A stretch of 64,000 nt of DNA from Arthrobacter dokdonellae. GTDB lineage: Bacteria; Actinomycetota; Actinomycetes; Actinomycetales; Micrococcaceae. How positions within the stretch are numbered: the stretch's first letter is position 1; each line of letters begins with the position of its first letter. Below are positions 9,576 through 17,966 of the stretch, piece by piece. The stretch lies in NCBI RefSeq assembly GCF_003268655.1, contig NZ_CP029642.1, positions 2,976,001 to 3,040,000 of the forward strand, in the 5' to 3' direction. The position numbers were made by a program, and so were the translations under genes. The notes under the pieces were generated by a model. That model worked only from the letters and a program-made list of their open reading frames with translations, searched no databases and had not been told where the DNA came from.

Positions 9576-10568
9576 ATGAAATCCGTGATCCTCGACGTTG
9601 ATACCGGCATCGACGATGCCCTGGCCCTGATGCTGGCCGTTTCCCACCCGGACCTGGACGTGCGGGCCGTGACCTGCGTGGGCGGCAACGTATCGCTGGA
9701 GCAAGTGGTCGCCAACACGCTGGGCATCCTCGAACTCATGAATGCCGGGCATATCCCGGTAGCAGCGGGCCTGGCCCAGCCGCTGCTCGAGCCGGCCCAG
9801 GACGCCAGCTACGTCCATGGGTCCAACGGGGTGGGCGGGATCGAGCTGCCCGCGCCAACGCGCGGGGTCGAAGACGTCCACGCGGTGGAACTGCTGCGCC
9901 GCACCCTGGCAGCCTCCACCGAACCGATCACCATCATTGCCCTGGCCCCGCTGGGCAATATCGCACTGCTGCTGACCCTTCACCCCGAGGTGCGGGACAA
10001 GATTGAACGGATCGTATTCATGGGCGGCTCCGTTGGCACCGGCAACGCCACCGCCAGCGCCGAATTCAACATCTGGCACGACCCCGAGGCGGCCGAAATG
10101 GTGCTGCGCTCCGGCGTGCCCACCACGATGTACGGGCTCGAGGCATTCTACCGGGTCACCGTGGATGCCGGGCGGATCGCCGTACTGGTCGCCTCACAGA
10201 ACCCTGTGGACCGGGCCCTGGGCGGACTGCTCAGTCATCTGGCTACGGTCACCGCCGATGAAGCGCGGATCCCGGACAAGGGGAGCGCGGCGATCGGTGA
10301 TGCCGGCACGGTCTGCGCGGTCATCGACCCCGGAGCCCTGGTACTGACGGCTGCCCCGGTCGAAGTGTCCCTGGCCCAAGGTCCCACGCGCGGGCAGACC
10401 GTGGTGGACCTGCGCACCGGACTGGGCGCCGGCGGCACCGAAACCCACGAGCAGACGAGCCACATCCAAGTCGTGTTGGATGTCAACGGTCCCCGCTACG
10501 CCACGTTGTTCCTCGATACACTGGCAGCTGCGGGGGGCACCGCATTTGCAACCAATCCGGGGAAGTAG
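9576..10568 (+). CDS. Inosine/uridine-type nucleoside hydrolase homologue
   Basis: A 330-residue member of the IUNH fold, which hydrolyses N-ribosidic bonds to ribose plus base. The N-terminal calcium/ribose motif DVDTGIDDALAL is intact (Asp7, Asp9, Asp13-14), as are NIWHDPEAAE and the mid-chain LAPLGNIALLL. Near the end the family motif normally reads HDPCAVAYLLDP; here it is GDAGTVCAVIDP, so the calcium-ligand Asp242 is kept but the preceding His that activates the leaving group in classic enzymes is Gly241. The gene lies 14 bp after the sulfatase and 7 bp before a ribokinase. It probably releases ribose from a riboside with an unusual leaving group (inference). Confidence 0.88.
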   Translation: MKSVILDVDTGIDDALALMLAVSHPDLDVRAVTCVGGNVSLEQVVANTLGILELMNAGHIPVAAGLAQPLLEPAQDASYVHGSNGVGGIELPAPTRGVEDVHAVELLRRTLAASTEPITIIALAPLGNIALLLTLHPEVRDKIERIVFMGGSVGTGNATASAEFNIWHDPEAAEMVLRSGVPTTMYGLEAFYRVTVDAGRIAVLVASQNPVDRALGGLLSHLATVTADEARIPDKGSAAIGDAGTVCAVIDPGALVLTAAPVEVSLAQGPTRGQTVVDLRTGLGAGGTETHEQTSHIQVVLDVNGPRYATLFLDTLAAAGGTAFATNPGK

Positions 10569-10575
10569 AACGAAC

Positions 10576-11409
10576 ATGGGCGATACCGTGTCAGGAACAG
10601 GGCGGGTATTCGTGGTGGGTTCCATCAATGTGGACACCGTCATCCGTGTCAAGGCCCACCCACGGCCAGGAGAATCCGTCCACGCCCGCGGACAGGTCAC
10701 GGCACCCGGCGGCAAGGGCGGGAACCAGGCCGCCGCGGCCGCACGCGCCGGAGCCCCGACACAGATGCTGGGACGCATCGGATCCGACGCCTTGGGGCGC
10801 ACCTACAGGGCGCATCTGGACATGATTGGCGTGGACACCACGCTGGTGGCGGCATCGGCCGGCGACACCGGGCAGGCCACGATCATGGTTGATGATGCGG
10901 GGGAGAACTCGATCATCGTGCTCGAGGGGGCCAACGGGACCGTCACCGAACACGACATCGCCTTGATGGCCCCGCTGATGCGGGCCGGGGACGTGCTCAC
11001 CACCCAGTACGAGCTGCCCACCCCCATCGTGAAGGCGGCCCTGCAGGCCGCCCGTGCGGCCGGTGCCTTCACGATCCTGAACCCTTCGCCCTGGCGGGAC
11101 AACCCCGAGCTGATCGAGCTGGCCGACCTGGTCGTCGTCAACACGCTGGAGGCCGAGCATCTGGGCCGCACCGGAGATGGCATCTGCCTGACCTTAGGCG
11201 CGGGCGGGGCCTGCTGGGACAACGTCCACGTCCCGGCCCCGAAGATCACCCCCGTGGACACCACCGGAGCAGGGGATGCGTTCACCGGCACCCTGGCCGC
11301 CGGGATCGCCGCGGGCACCGACAAGCGCGTGCTGTTGGGCCGCGCCGTCGCCGCCGCATCCGACGTGTGCCTGCGCCCCAACGCGCAGGACTGGGCTACG
11401 AGGCCGTGA
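10576..11409 (+). CDS. Ribokinase-like PfkB-family sugar kinase
   Basis: A 277-residue PfkB kinase, a little shorter than typical ribokinases (~300). The substrate loop GGKGGNQAAAAARAG and the catalytic anion-hole motif DTTGAGDAFTG near the end are intact; GSINVDTVIRV is the usual first strand. It would phosphorylate the ribose freed by the upstream hydrolase to ribose 5-phosphate for the pentose phosphate pathway. I chose the ATG at 10576, 7 bp after the upstream stop; the frame is open upstream only inside the previous gene. Its stop overlaps the GTG start of the LacI gene by 3 bases. Confidence 0.88.
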   Translation: MGDTVSGTGRVFVVGSINVDTVIRVKAHPRPGESVHARGQVTAPGGKGGNQAAAAARAGAPTQMLGRIGSDALGRTYRAHLDMIGVDTTLVAASAGDTGQATIMVDDAGENSIIVLEGANGTVTEHDIALMAPLMRAGDVLTTQYELPTPIVKAALQAARAAGAFTILNPSPWRDNPELIELADLVVVNTLEAEHLGRTGDGICLTLGAGGACWDNVHVPAPKITPVDTTGAGDAFTGTLAAGIAAGTDKRVLLGRAVAAASDVCLRPNAQDWATRP

Positions 11410-12449
11410 TCAGGGGGGACGCCCGGGAATCCTCGACCCCGGCCACGATTCTTGATGTCGCCGCACTTGCCGGCGTATCGCGTACCACCGTTTCCCGGGT
11501 CATGAACGAACCCGAACGCGTCACCGCGCCGACCCTAGAGAAGGTCAGGGCCGCGGCAGCATCACTGAAATATCACCCTAGCGCCGCGGCCCGCACCCTG
11601 CGCAGTGGCCGCACCGGAACTATCGCGTTGGTCGTGGGTGACATCTCCCAGCCATTCCATGGTGCGCTGGCCCAGGCAGTCGCCAGGGAGGCCGGCGGGC
11701 GGAACATGACTGTAGTGCTCCACGACCTTTCCCACCGCGAGGAGCGCCTGGTAACGGTGCTGGAAAACCTCGCCGAGCAGGGCATCGACGCCGTGGTCCT
11801 CTCTACCGCCGACCTGCTCGATTCGGCTCCGGTAGCCGGTGCCATCGCCACCCTGACAGGCCAAGGAATCCCGATAATCAACTCGCTGGGCGGGCTGGAG
11901 ATACCGAACGTGCACGTCCTAGGCCTCGACCACGCCCGCTCGGCCAGGACAGCCACCGCCGCGCTACTCGATGCCGGCGCCCGGTCAGTCGGATTGATGG
12001 TAGGCAACCCCACGGATTCATACTCCTCACAGCTGCGAACCGGCTATAGGCAGGCGCTCACCGGTACCAGCGGAACAAAAGCCGGCCCAGCACTGGAAAT
12101 CGTAGGAAACTACGGATTCGAACAAGCCCGGTGCGCCGTCGGTGCACTGCTGGAGGCCGGAACGCCGCTTGAGGGGCTCGTGGTAGCCAACACCCCTATG
12201 GCGCTAGGAGCGATTAGGGCCGCTGCGGAACACGGTCACCCCATCCCCGGGGAGCTGCGGCTGATCTGTTGCGAGGAAGTGGGCCTGGCCGAGTACGTGC
12301 GCCCGACGATTGCCACGGTGGCCGCCGACGTAGAAAACTGCGGTCGGGAAATCATGGTGCTACTCGACCAAGCCCTGAGCGGCACAGTTCCAGTGCCGGC
12401 GAAGATCCTGCCGACCATGCGCCACCGCGAAACGTTCCCACGGCCCTGA
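11406..12449 (+). CDS. LacI-family transcriptional repressor
   Basis: A 347-residue regulator with the N-terminal LacI helix-turn-helix and hinge (TILDVAALAGVSRTTVSRVM, then PSAAARTLRSGRTG) followed by a periplasmic-binding-protein-like sugar domain (TIALVVGDISQPF onward). The GTG start at 11406 overlaps the ribokinase stop in the pattern GTGA; no good independent ribosome site is seen, so coupling is likely. It is the last gene of the operon and the obvious ligand for the tandem operator at 5861. The effector should be the imported compound or a ribose derivative. Confidence 0.9.
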   Translation: MIRGDARESSTPATILDVAALAGVSRTTVSRVMNEPERVTAPTLEKVRAAAASLKYHPSAAARTLRSGRTGTIALVVGDISQPFHGALAQAVAREAGGRNMTVVLHDLSHREERLVTVLENLAEQGIDAVVLSTADLLDSAPVAGAIATLTGQGIPIINSLGGLEIPNVHVLGLDHARSARTATAALLDAGARSVGLMVGNPTDSYSSQLRTGYRQALTGTSGTKAGPALEIVGNYGFEQARCAVGALLEAGTPLEGLVVANTPMALGAIRAAAEHGHPIPGELRLICCEEVGLAEYVRPTIATVAADVENCGREIMVLLDQALSGTVPVPAKILPTMRHRETFPRP

Positions 12450-12639
12450 ACCGGGTGAATCAACCCAAGGATGCTGGCACGGGACGGCGGAACCGGAACA
12501 AACGTTTCCAACCCGAGCCCACCAGAACCCCGGCCGCATATGCCAACACGTCCGGGGCCACGAATGGTGAGTCGAGCACCAGCTCAGTCGCAAAAAGGAC
12601 CGTGCCATCAATCCATCAACAACCACCGATACGTCTCAT

Positions 12640-13000
12640 TTGATTTGACAAATTCCGAGGCCGGCGGCGTCACTTGGGCCGCGTTCCCGGATGGCTCCGG
12701 GTGCCCGACCAAGTTCTACAAGAGCCTGAGCACCCCGCCGGGCTCTGCACAGGTCTTTCCGCGACTTCATCCCCATGGCCAAGGCAGGCACCCTCCCGCA
12801 GATCTGCTATGTCTGGAGCCCGGCAGGCTACGACGCACACGCACCGCACGTCAGCACGCCCGACTACGTGACCAAGGGACACAACCTAGTGTGGGACAGG
12901 GTTCAGGCGGTCATCGACGGCACCGGCTGGGCAGACACCACCTTCATCCTCACCTGGGACGACTGGGGCGGCTACACCGACTCCATTCCAGAGTCTGTCC
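12640..13000 (+). pseudogene. Phosphoesterase / alkaline phosphatase-family remnant
   Basis: Fragments of a phospholipase C/acid-phosphatase-like phosphoesterase are spread over two frames: GGVTWAAFPDGSG and FYKSLSTPPGSAQ first, then after a frameshift near 12745 TLPQICYVWSPAGYDAHAPH and VQAVIDGTGWADTTFILTWD. The run TWDDWGGY is the metal-site strand of the family. Both ends are missing, and the sequence turns into unrelated DNA just before the TetR gene. It cannot make a working enzyme. Confidence 0.7.
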
Positions 13001-13113
13001 AGTTGGGGAGGGCGAAGTCAATCGGTCGTCGTGCCCCGCCCGGTTCCAACTGCGGTCTCGATTGTATTGTTCCGGCACAGTGAGATGCTGCACGGCGGGC
13101 CTCCGCCCAACGG

Positions 13114-13788
13114 TCAGTCGTCGGGGTTGATTGTTAGGCCGGCGGCCAGTGCGGTGAGCCCTAGCTCGAACTGCTCCTCGCCGGCGACTTCTGCCAGTTG
13201 TTCGAGGGCGCCGGAGACTAGTGGAAGGGCGCCTGGCGGGATGCTGGCAACTTCCCGTCGCCAGTTTGCTGCGTAGGCGGCCTGCGGCTGGCGGCGGGTG
13301 CGCGGCATCTCCCAGGCGACGAAGCCGGTCGTGTAGGTCAGGACGGCGTAGACCGCGTGGACTCCATAAGCTGGTGCGATCCCGGCCCGGGCCAGCGGGC
13401 CAAGAACCGCCTCGAGGCCGTGCAGGATGCCGGGGCCAATCACCGCGCGGGAGAGAAAGATCATCGCCAGGCAGGGGTGCTCGATCAGATTCAGGCGCAG
13501 GGCCCGACCCCAGGCGAGCAGGATTGCCGCAGCGCTGGCGGGGAGCGGCCGGGGAAGTCGGAGGTCGCGCAGGCCGCGTTGGGCGATGGCATCGAGCAGG
13601 TCTTCCTTGCTGTCCACGTAGCCGTAGATGGTCATCACTCCACAGTCGAGGCGGCGGGCCAGCATCGGCATCGTCAGCGCATCGAGGCCCTCGGTGTCGG
13701 CCAGCTCGAGCGCCGCCTCGACCACCTGCTCTCGAGTCAGGGAGCCGCGTGGTCGCCGTTTCCGGTGGGTCTTGACAAGATCCTGCAT
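13114..13788 (-). CDS. TetR-family repressor (TetR_C class)
   Basis: A 224-residue repressor. The helix-turn-helix lies near residues 20-65 (REQVVEAALELADTEGLDAL, then MLARRLDCGVMTIYGYVDSK), with a long C-terminal helical ligand domain of the tetracycline-repressor class. The ATG at 13788 has no ribosome site, and the operator-like palindrome at 13794-13812 begins 5 bp upstream, so the transcript may be leaderless. It is divergent from the membrane protein at 13839 and probably represses both directions. Confidence 0.88.
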   Translation of the reverse strand: MQDLVKTHRKRRPRGSLTREQVVEAALELADTEGLDALTMPMLARRLDCGVMTIYGYVDSKEDLLDAIAQRGLRDLRLPRPLPASAAAILLAWGRALRLNLIEHPCLAMIFLSRAVIGPGILHGLEAVLGPLARAGIAPAYGVHAVYAVLTYTTGFVAWEMPRTRRQPQAAYAANWRREVASIPPGALPLVSGALEQLAEVAGEEQFELGLTALAAGLTINPDD

Positions 13789-13793
13789 GAATG

Positions 13794-13812
13794 TATCGTA
13801 CTATATACGGTA
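13794..13812. promoter_or_regulatory. Putative TetR operator
   Basis: Imperfect inverted repeat with arms TATCGTA and TACGGTA around CTATA. Six of seven positions pair. It lies in the 50-bp gap between the divergent TetR and membrane-protein genes and overlaps a TATA-rich -10-like segment, so binding would block both promoters. Confidence 0.55.
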
Positions 13813-13838
13813 AGAAGTACGCTCCGGAGGGAGTGGAG

Positions 13839-14354
13839 ATGTCCCCAGACCAGCTTGTGGGCCTCGCGGTCAACGTTGCGATCTATCTGGGCCTGATCGC
13901 CTTCATCCTCTACCGGCAGATGAGTGCCCAGCCCGTCAAGGGTCTCAGACTGGTGGTGCTCCCGGCGGCCCTGGCCCTGTTTGGACTCGTGCAGCTGGCC
14001 CGTCAACCCCTTGCCACGGGCGTGGGCGGTGTGGTCGTCCTCGCCGTCGGGCTCGCCATTGCACTGGCCGTGGGGCTGTGGCGGGGAAAGACCTTCCGGG
14101 TCTGGGTCGAGGCCGGCCGTCTGATGGCCAAGGGGACGGCGATGACGCTGGTGACCTGGGCGGTGCTCATCGTGGTCCGGCTGCCGTTCGCGCTCCTCGG
14201 CCTCGCCGCTGACCGTCCTCAGGGCTTCGTGGTGGGCGAGCTGCTCCTGGCCCTGGCGGCGACGTTCGCCGCGCAGAACGCGGTCATCTGGGGCCGGGCC
14301 AACAGGCTCAACACCGGCCAGGCGGTCGTCCGTGATCCTGCGAGGGGGCGTTAG
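13839..14354 (+). CDS. Small integral membrane protein
   Basis: A 171-residue hydrophobic protein with four to five predicted membrane helices (VGLAVNVAIYLGLIAFILY, LVVLPAALALFGLV, GVVVLAVGLAIALAVGLW, MTLVTWAVLIVVRLPFALLG and a last one near residue 150). The overall pattern resembles CcdC/DUF1453-like proteins, but I do not recognise a function. I chose the ATG at 13839 because GGAGGGAGTGGAG precedes it; the frame is open further up into the operator. It is followed after 3 bp by the CPBP protease gene, so they form an operon. Confidence 0.75.
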   Translation: MSPDQLVGLAVNVAIYLGLIAFILYRQMSAQPVKGLRLVVLPAALALFGLVQLARQPLATGVGGVVVLAVGLAIALAVGLWRGKTFRVWVEAGRLMAKGTAMTLVTWAVLIVVRLPFALLGLAADRPQGFVVGELLLALAATFAAQNAVIWGRANRLNTGQAVVRDPARGR

Positions 14355-14357
14355 GCG

Positions 14358-15302
14358 ATGAACTCCAGGGCGCAGCCCCCGCGTAACCGGCAAGAAGCAT
14401 CGACGGGTGCACCGGCAGCGGAGCGACGCGTGTTGGAAGCGCCGGGCCGGAAGGCGGGTTTCGCGGTCGCTTGCATCGTAGCCGGGTTCCTTCCTGTGGC
14501 GGTCGGATACGTCCCTGGCAACGCCGCCCGGCTGGCCTGTGGTGTCGCCGTCGCCGCCGGCTTTCTGGCCCTGGCATTGCTGGCAAGGCGCAGTCCGACC
14601 ATGCACAGCTACTGGGAGATCCCTCTGGCATTCTTCGGCATGGCCCTTTTCGTCCTGGCCGACCGCTACGTGCCAGGATTCCTTGCAAACCGGGTCCTGC
14701 CCAGCCCTCCCGTCCCAGGCAACCCACTGGCCTCGACGATTCCGGGCACGGTGGTCGTCGAGCTCGTCGAGCTGCTGCTCACCGTCCTTGCTGTCGTGGT
14801 GGTGGTCTGGATCTCGAGGAGTTCGCTGGCCTCGATATATGTCCACAGGGGCCGATTCGGGAGAGCCTATGTGATCGGAATCGTCGGCTTCGTTGCCTTC
14901 TATGTGCTCACCTTTAGTGCACTGTCCCACTCACGTTTCATGCCCGTGCATGGTGGTTTTGATCTCGGTCGCTACCTCAGCTTGACGCCTGCGCTGTTGG
15001 CCGCCGTGGCTGCCAACGGGTTCTTGGAGGAGTTGATGTTCCGCGGGCTACTGATGTCCAGGCTCAACATCGCCTTCGGGCCCTACCCGGCGACCTTTAT
15101 CCAGGCGGCCATCTTCGCGTCCTGGCATGTCGGAGTCACGTACACGTCCGCCGCTGTGGTCTTCATCGTTCTGGTCACTTTCCCACTCGGACTGCTCTGC
15201 GGCTATCTGACGCGCAGCTCCGGCAGCATCATTCCCTCATCCCTCTTCCACGCGGGCGCGGACCTGCCAATCTACCTGGCTTTCCTGTCCTACATCTCCT
15301 AG
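14358..15302 (+). CDS. CPBP-family intramembrane metalloprotease
   Basis: A 314-residue multi-pass membrane protein with the CPBP/Abi (Rce1-like) motifs: EELMFRG (glutamate pair and arginine, about residues 227-233), ASWHVG (His) and SSLFHAGAD (His near the C-terminus). Eight or so helices are visible. Such proteins act on prenylated or peptide substrates or confer bacteriocin immunity; which applies here cannot be told. Together with the upstream membrane protein it makes a TetR-controlled pair. Confidence 0.85.
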   Translation: MNSRAQPPRNRQEASTGAPAAERRVLEAPGRKAGFAVACIVAGFLPVAVGYVPGNAARLACGVAVAAGFLALALLARRSPTMHSYWEIPLAFFGMALFVLADRYVPGFLANRVLPSPPVPGNPLASTIPGTVVVELVELLLTVLAVVVVVWISRSSLASIYVHRGRFGRAYVIGIVGFVAFYVLTFSALSHSRFMPVHGGFDLGRYLSLTPALLAAVAANGFLEELMFRGLLMSRLNIAFGPYPATFIQAAIFASWHVGVTYTSAAVVFIVLVTFPLGLLCGYLTRSSGSIIPSSLFHAGADLPIYLAFLSYIS

Positions 15303-16016
15303 CTTGCTGAGGCACCCTGCCGCCTCCAATGCTCCGGCAGGGCATTGGCTGCTCTCTGCTGTTCGAGCCGCTCGCCACCCCGCCTCCACCGTGAAGGCCT
15401 GTGATCGCGACGAGATATCTGGTGCATCCCCGCAATCCTTGACACCGTCGAGATGGCGGGCGGGGGCGTGGACGGCGGACACCGTCCACGCTGATCAATC
15501 GACCAGCTATCAGGAAACAGGCAGTGTGCGCGGCCACCATCGGTCCCTGCTCGACGTCGGCGGGTCTGACGGATGCGGCCGGGCGGCCCTGGTTCTCCGA
15601 CCGCACCGGTGCGCCATCACCCCGTGTGGGTCACCTCGGGCGGGATAATCCGATCCTGTATCGAATCTGTCCCGATGAAGGCTCGGCCTTTTGGGCCCAA
15701 CTGCCCTTTTACCCCACCCCAATTCGTCAAAATTTTCGATCGATTTCGGTCCCCCTTTTCAACGTGGCGGACTCCCCGTTTAAGCACCACGGCAATCATT
15801 TCTTTCGTAGTCCGACATGATTTCCGGGCCCCTCAGGCGGTCAAAGCAGGCAAGCGGTCCGGCTCCTCAATAGCTGCCCATCGAACGTTGGCGGGACCCA
15901 ATTGCGAACGATGCCCCACGTCGCTGCAAGGGAAGGTGTTCATGACCAGGTTCCAGTATTCGTCCTCTCCAGCGCTGTCTCATCCGACAAGATCGTGAGA
16001 ACCATTGCCGGGTGGA
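15303..16016. other. Intergenic, no gene recognised
   Basis: About 700 bases between the CPBP gene and the convergent membrane-protein gene. Open frames on both strands are short, lack ribosome sites and show no family motif. It may be decayed sequence. Confidence 0.5.
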
Positions 16017-16655
16017 CTACCGGGCCGCGCCGGATTCGGGGCGGCCCGTCCGGCCTGAAGGAGCCCGGTCCGCGGCTGTAACGGTAGGCCGGTGCGGGAT
16101 CGACGATGCGACTGCAAGCACAACAACGAACGACGTCGCCAACACGGCAACCCAGGCGCCGCGCGGTTCAGTAAGAGCGAGCCTGGCTCCAGCGATGCCG
16201 GATCCCGACAGGGCGAGTAACACGACGAGGGCCGCGCTGAGGACGCCGCAGACGAGCCTGGCCCAGAGCGGCCCCCGCCGGGAGAGGGCGTAGCCCCCTC
16301 CGATCCCCATCAGAGGGACGGCGATCGCCCCTCCGCCGAGACCTTGGGTCAGAAGGATGCCAATGGCGCCGGGGCTCAGCATTGGCGCGATGGCAAATGC
16401 GAGTGGCGCAAGAGCGAGCCAGCGCCATCCCCGTCGCCCGCCGGTGCGCCGGAGTGCTTCCGCCCAGCCCAGCAGTCCGCCCGCAATGGCTCCGGGGACA
16501 AGGATCGCTCCGAACGTCCCCCACCAGCTGATGGTGGATGTCGGGCCCGCGAGTTCCACCATGTAGCCACGGAACCCGGCGGCCCAGGCAATACCGCAGC
16601 TTGAGCCGATCGCTATTAACGCGGCGTTGCGGGCGCGGAAGGAGTGCGTTCTCAT
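16017..16655 (-). CDS. Integral membrane protein, TetR-linked
   Basis: A 212-residue membrane protein of unknown function with six or so hydrophobic segments rich in Gly, Ala and Leu (for example AALIAIGSSCGIAWAAGF, TFGAILVPGAIAGGLLGW, VLATSFVVVLAVASS). I chose the ATG at 16655, preceded by AAGGAA; an alternative ATG six codons upstream (16673) has no ribosome site. It is divergent from the TetR gene at 16716 and separated from it by a perfect operator-like palindrome, so it is the likely regulatory target. Confidence 0.7.
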   Translation of the reverse strand: MRTHSFRARNAALIAIGSSCGIAWAAGFRGYMVELAGPTSTISWWGTFGAILVPGAIAGGLLGWAEALRRTGGRRGWRWLALAPLAFAIAPMLSPGAIGILLTQGLGGGAIAVPLMGIGGGYALSRRGPLWARLVCGVLSAALVVLLALSGSGIAGARLALTEPRGAWVAVLATSFVVVLAVASSIPHRPTVTAADRAPSGRTGRPESGAAR

Positions 16656-16680
16656 GACACGTTCCTTGTCCATGAATTTA

Positions 16681-16699
16681 ACTAGAGTGACACTCTAGT
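16681..16699. promoter_or_regulatory. Perfect 19-bp palindromic operator
   Basis: ACTAGAGTGACACTCTAGT is an exact inverted repeat (9-bp arms around a central A). It lies between the divergent membrane-protein and TetR genes, directly upstream of the -10-like TACTCT of the TetR gene, the usual arrangement for a TetR autorepressor. Confidence 0.75.
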
Positions 16700-16715
16700 G
16701 CCATACTCTATAAAT

Positions 16716-17372
16716 ATGGACCCGGAGACAGCACCCGTCAATAGCAGCCGCAGGAGAAAAGCAGACGCCACCAGGCGCAAGATCATCCAGGCTGCGCACA
16801 AGGAATTCATTGCCCGGGGATTCCACGGGGCCACCATGGCGGGCATCGCTGCCCGCGCGGGAGTGGCCCAGCAGACCGTGTACTTCGTCTTCCATGCCAA
16901 ACCCGAACTGATCAGTGCCGTCATCGATGCAGCCGTCCTGGGCGACGAGGATCCCCAGTCGCCACAGGCCCAGCCCTGGTGGACGGACATGGTGGCGGAG
17001 CCCGATGCGGCGGAGGCTCTGCGAATTTTCATCCGCGGTGCCGGGGACGTCTTTGCCCGCGCCGCAGCCATCGCCGAAGTACTCCGCGCGGCCGCACTCA
17101 CCGACGACGAAGTGCGCCGGACACACAAGCACCATGAGACCCTTCGCCGGGCCGGGTTCGTCCAGGTTTTGGAAATACTCACGGGTAAGGGGCCACTTCG
17201 GGATGACCGGTCCTTCGATGAGCTGACCGACGCGTTCATGACTGTCTACGGCGACAGCACCTACAACCTGCTCGCCACCGAGCGCCACTGGAGCCACGAC
17301 CAAATCATGGCGTGGCTCTGCGATATCCTTCCCAGGATGCTCCTGCCCGGCCCGGCTCCGGCAGGAAACTGA
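16716..17372 (+). CDS. TetR-family regulator
   Basis: A 218-residue TetR repressor with the standard N-terminal HTH (RRKIIQAAHKEFIARGFHGA then ARAGVAQQTVYFVFHAK, about residues 20-65). The C-terminal ligand domain has no diagnostic motif. The ATG at 16716 is preceded by CATACTCTATAAAT and no ribosome site, which fits a leaderless mRNA starting at the A of ATG; an in-frame GTG at 16698 lies inside the operator and is unlikely. It probably controls itself and the divergent membrane protein. Confidence 0.87.
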   Translation: MDPETAPVNSSRRRKADATRRKIIQAAHKEFIARGFHGATMAGIAARAGVAQQTVYFVFHAKPELISAVIDAAVLGDEDPQSPQAQPWWTDMVAEPDAAEALRIFIRGAGDVFARAAAIAEVLRAAALTDDEVRRTHKHHETLRRAGFVQVLEILTGKGPLRDDRSFDELTDAFMTVYGDSTYNLLATERHWSHDQIMAWLCDILPRMLLPGPAPAGN

Positions 17373-17966
17373 TTCGGCTGCAGGCGTGGACGACCCTCGG
17401 CCGCACAGGAAATCGTGGGTACGGTCGCGTCATACAAACGATATCGATCCAGGCTTTGGCCCGTCAGCAGAACACTGCCGCTGTTGCGGCACCCAGCCGG
17501 CAGGCGGGCAGACGCCGACCAGCCAGAGGATCGGAACGGACATTCACGATACGAATCCGTTGACCGTTGAATTGGCTTCATGGCATTCGAATATCTAAGA
17601 ATGAGTCAACTGCGCCCACAACCAGGACTGCAAGCCACTGATGAGACGTGGAAGGGCGTTGCGGGTGACGTCGCCGACTTCCGCGACCGCTGGGAAATCG
17701 ACAACGCCGCTACTGCACCTTGGGCACCTTCACGCGCGACGAAAGTGGACCAGTCCGATAAGCGAGCCCGACTCGACGTTCGTATCGCCGCCACCGGGGA
17801 CAACACATACGCCACAACTTCACCGACGATGGCACTGAGGTGAGTCAAGATTCTGAGAAGCTGATTATTTTTCGAGCCACGTTCCATCACCTTGACGAAT
17901 CAATATTCCGCTCATGACCGCTCCCAACCTCACGGCGATCTAGGATCCCATCGCTGCAGGGCGAGC
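17373..17966. other. Gene-poor stretch with possible decayed coding
   Basis: About 590 bases with no convincing gene. Around 17665-17810 one plus-strand frame gives GDVADFRDRWEI and related text resembling the tail of a larger protein, possibly a relaxase, but the match is too short to name. Just before the toxin gene a short frame reads DPIAAGRA and ends at 17970; this could be the tail of a lost antitoxin, because a stop interrupts it at 17941. Confidence 0.35.

Noticed and set aside
12471..13130. 219-codon plus-strand frame as a gene
   Set aside because: Its N-terminal part is noncoding and it leaves the phosphoesterase frame at the frameshift; the real signal is a two-frame remnant.
13791..13838. 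Upstream ATG at 13791 as the start of the small membrane protein
   Set aside because: It would place the start codon inside the TetR operator; the ATG at 13839 has a strong ribosome site.
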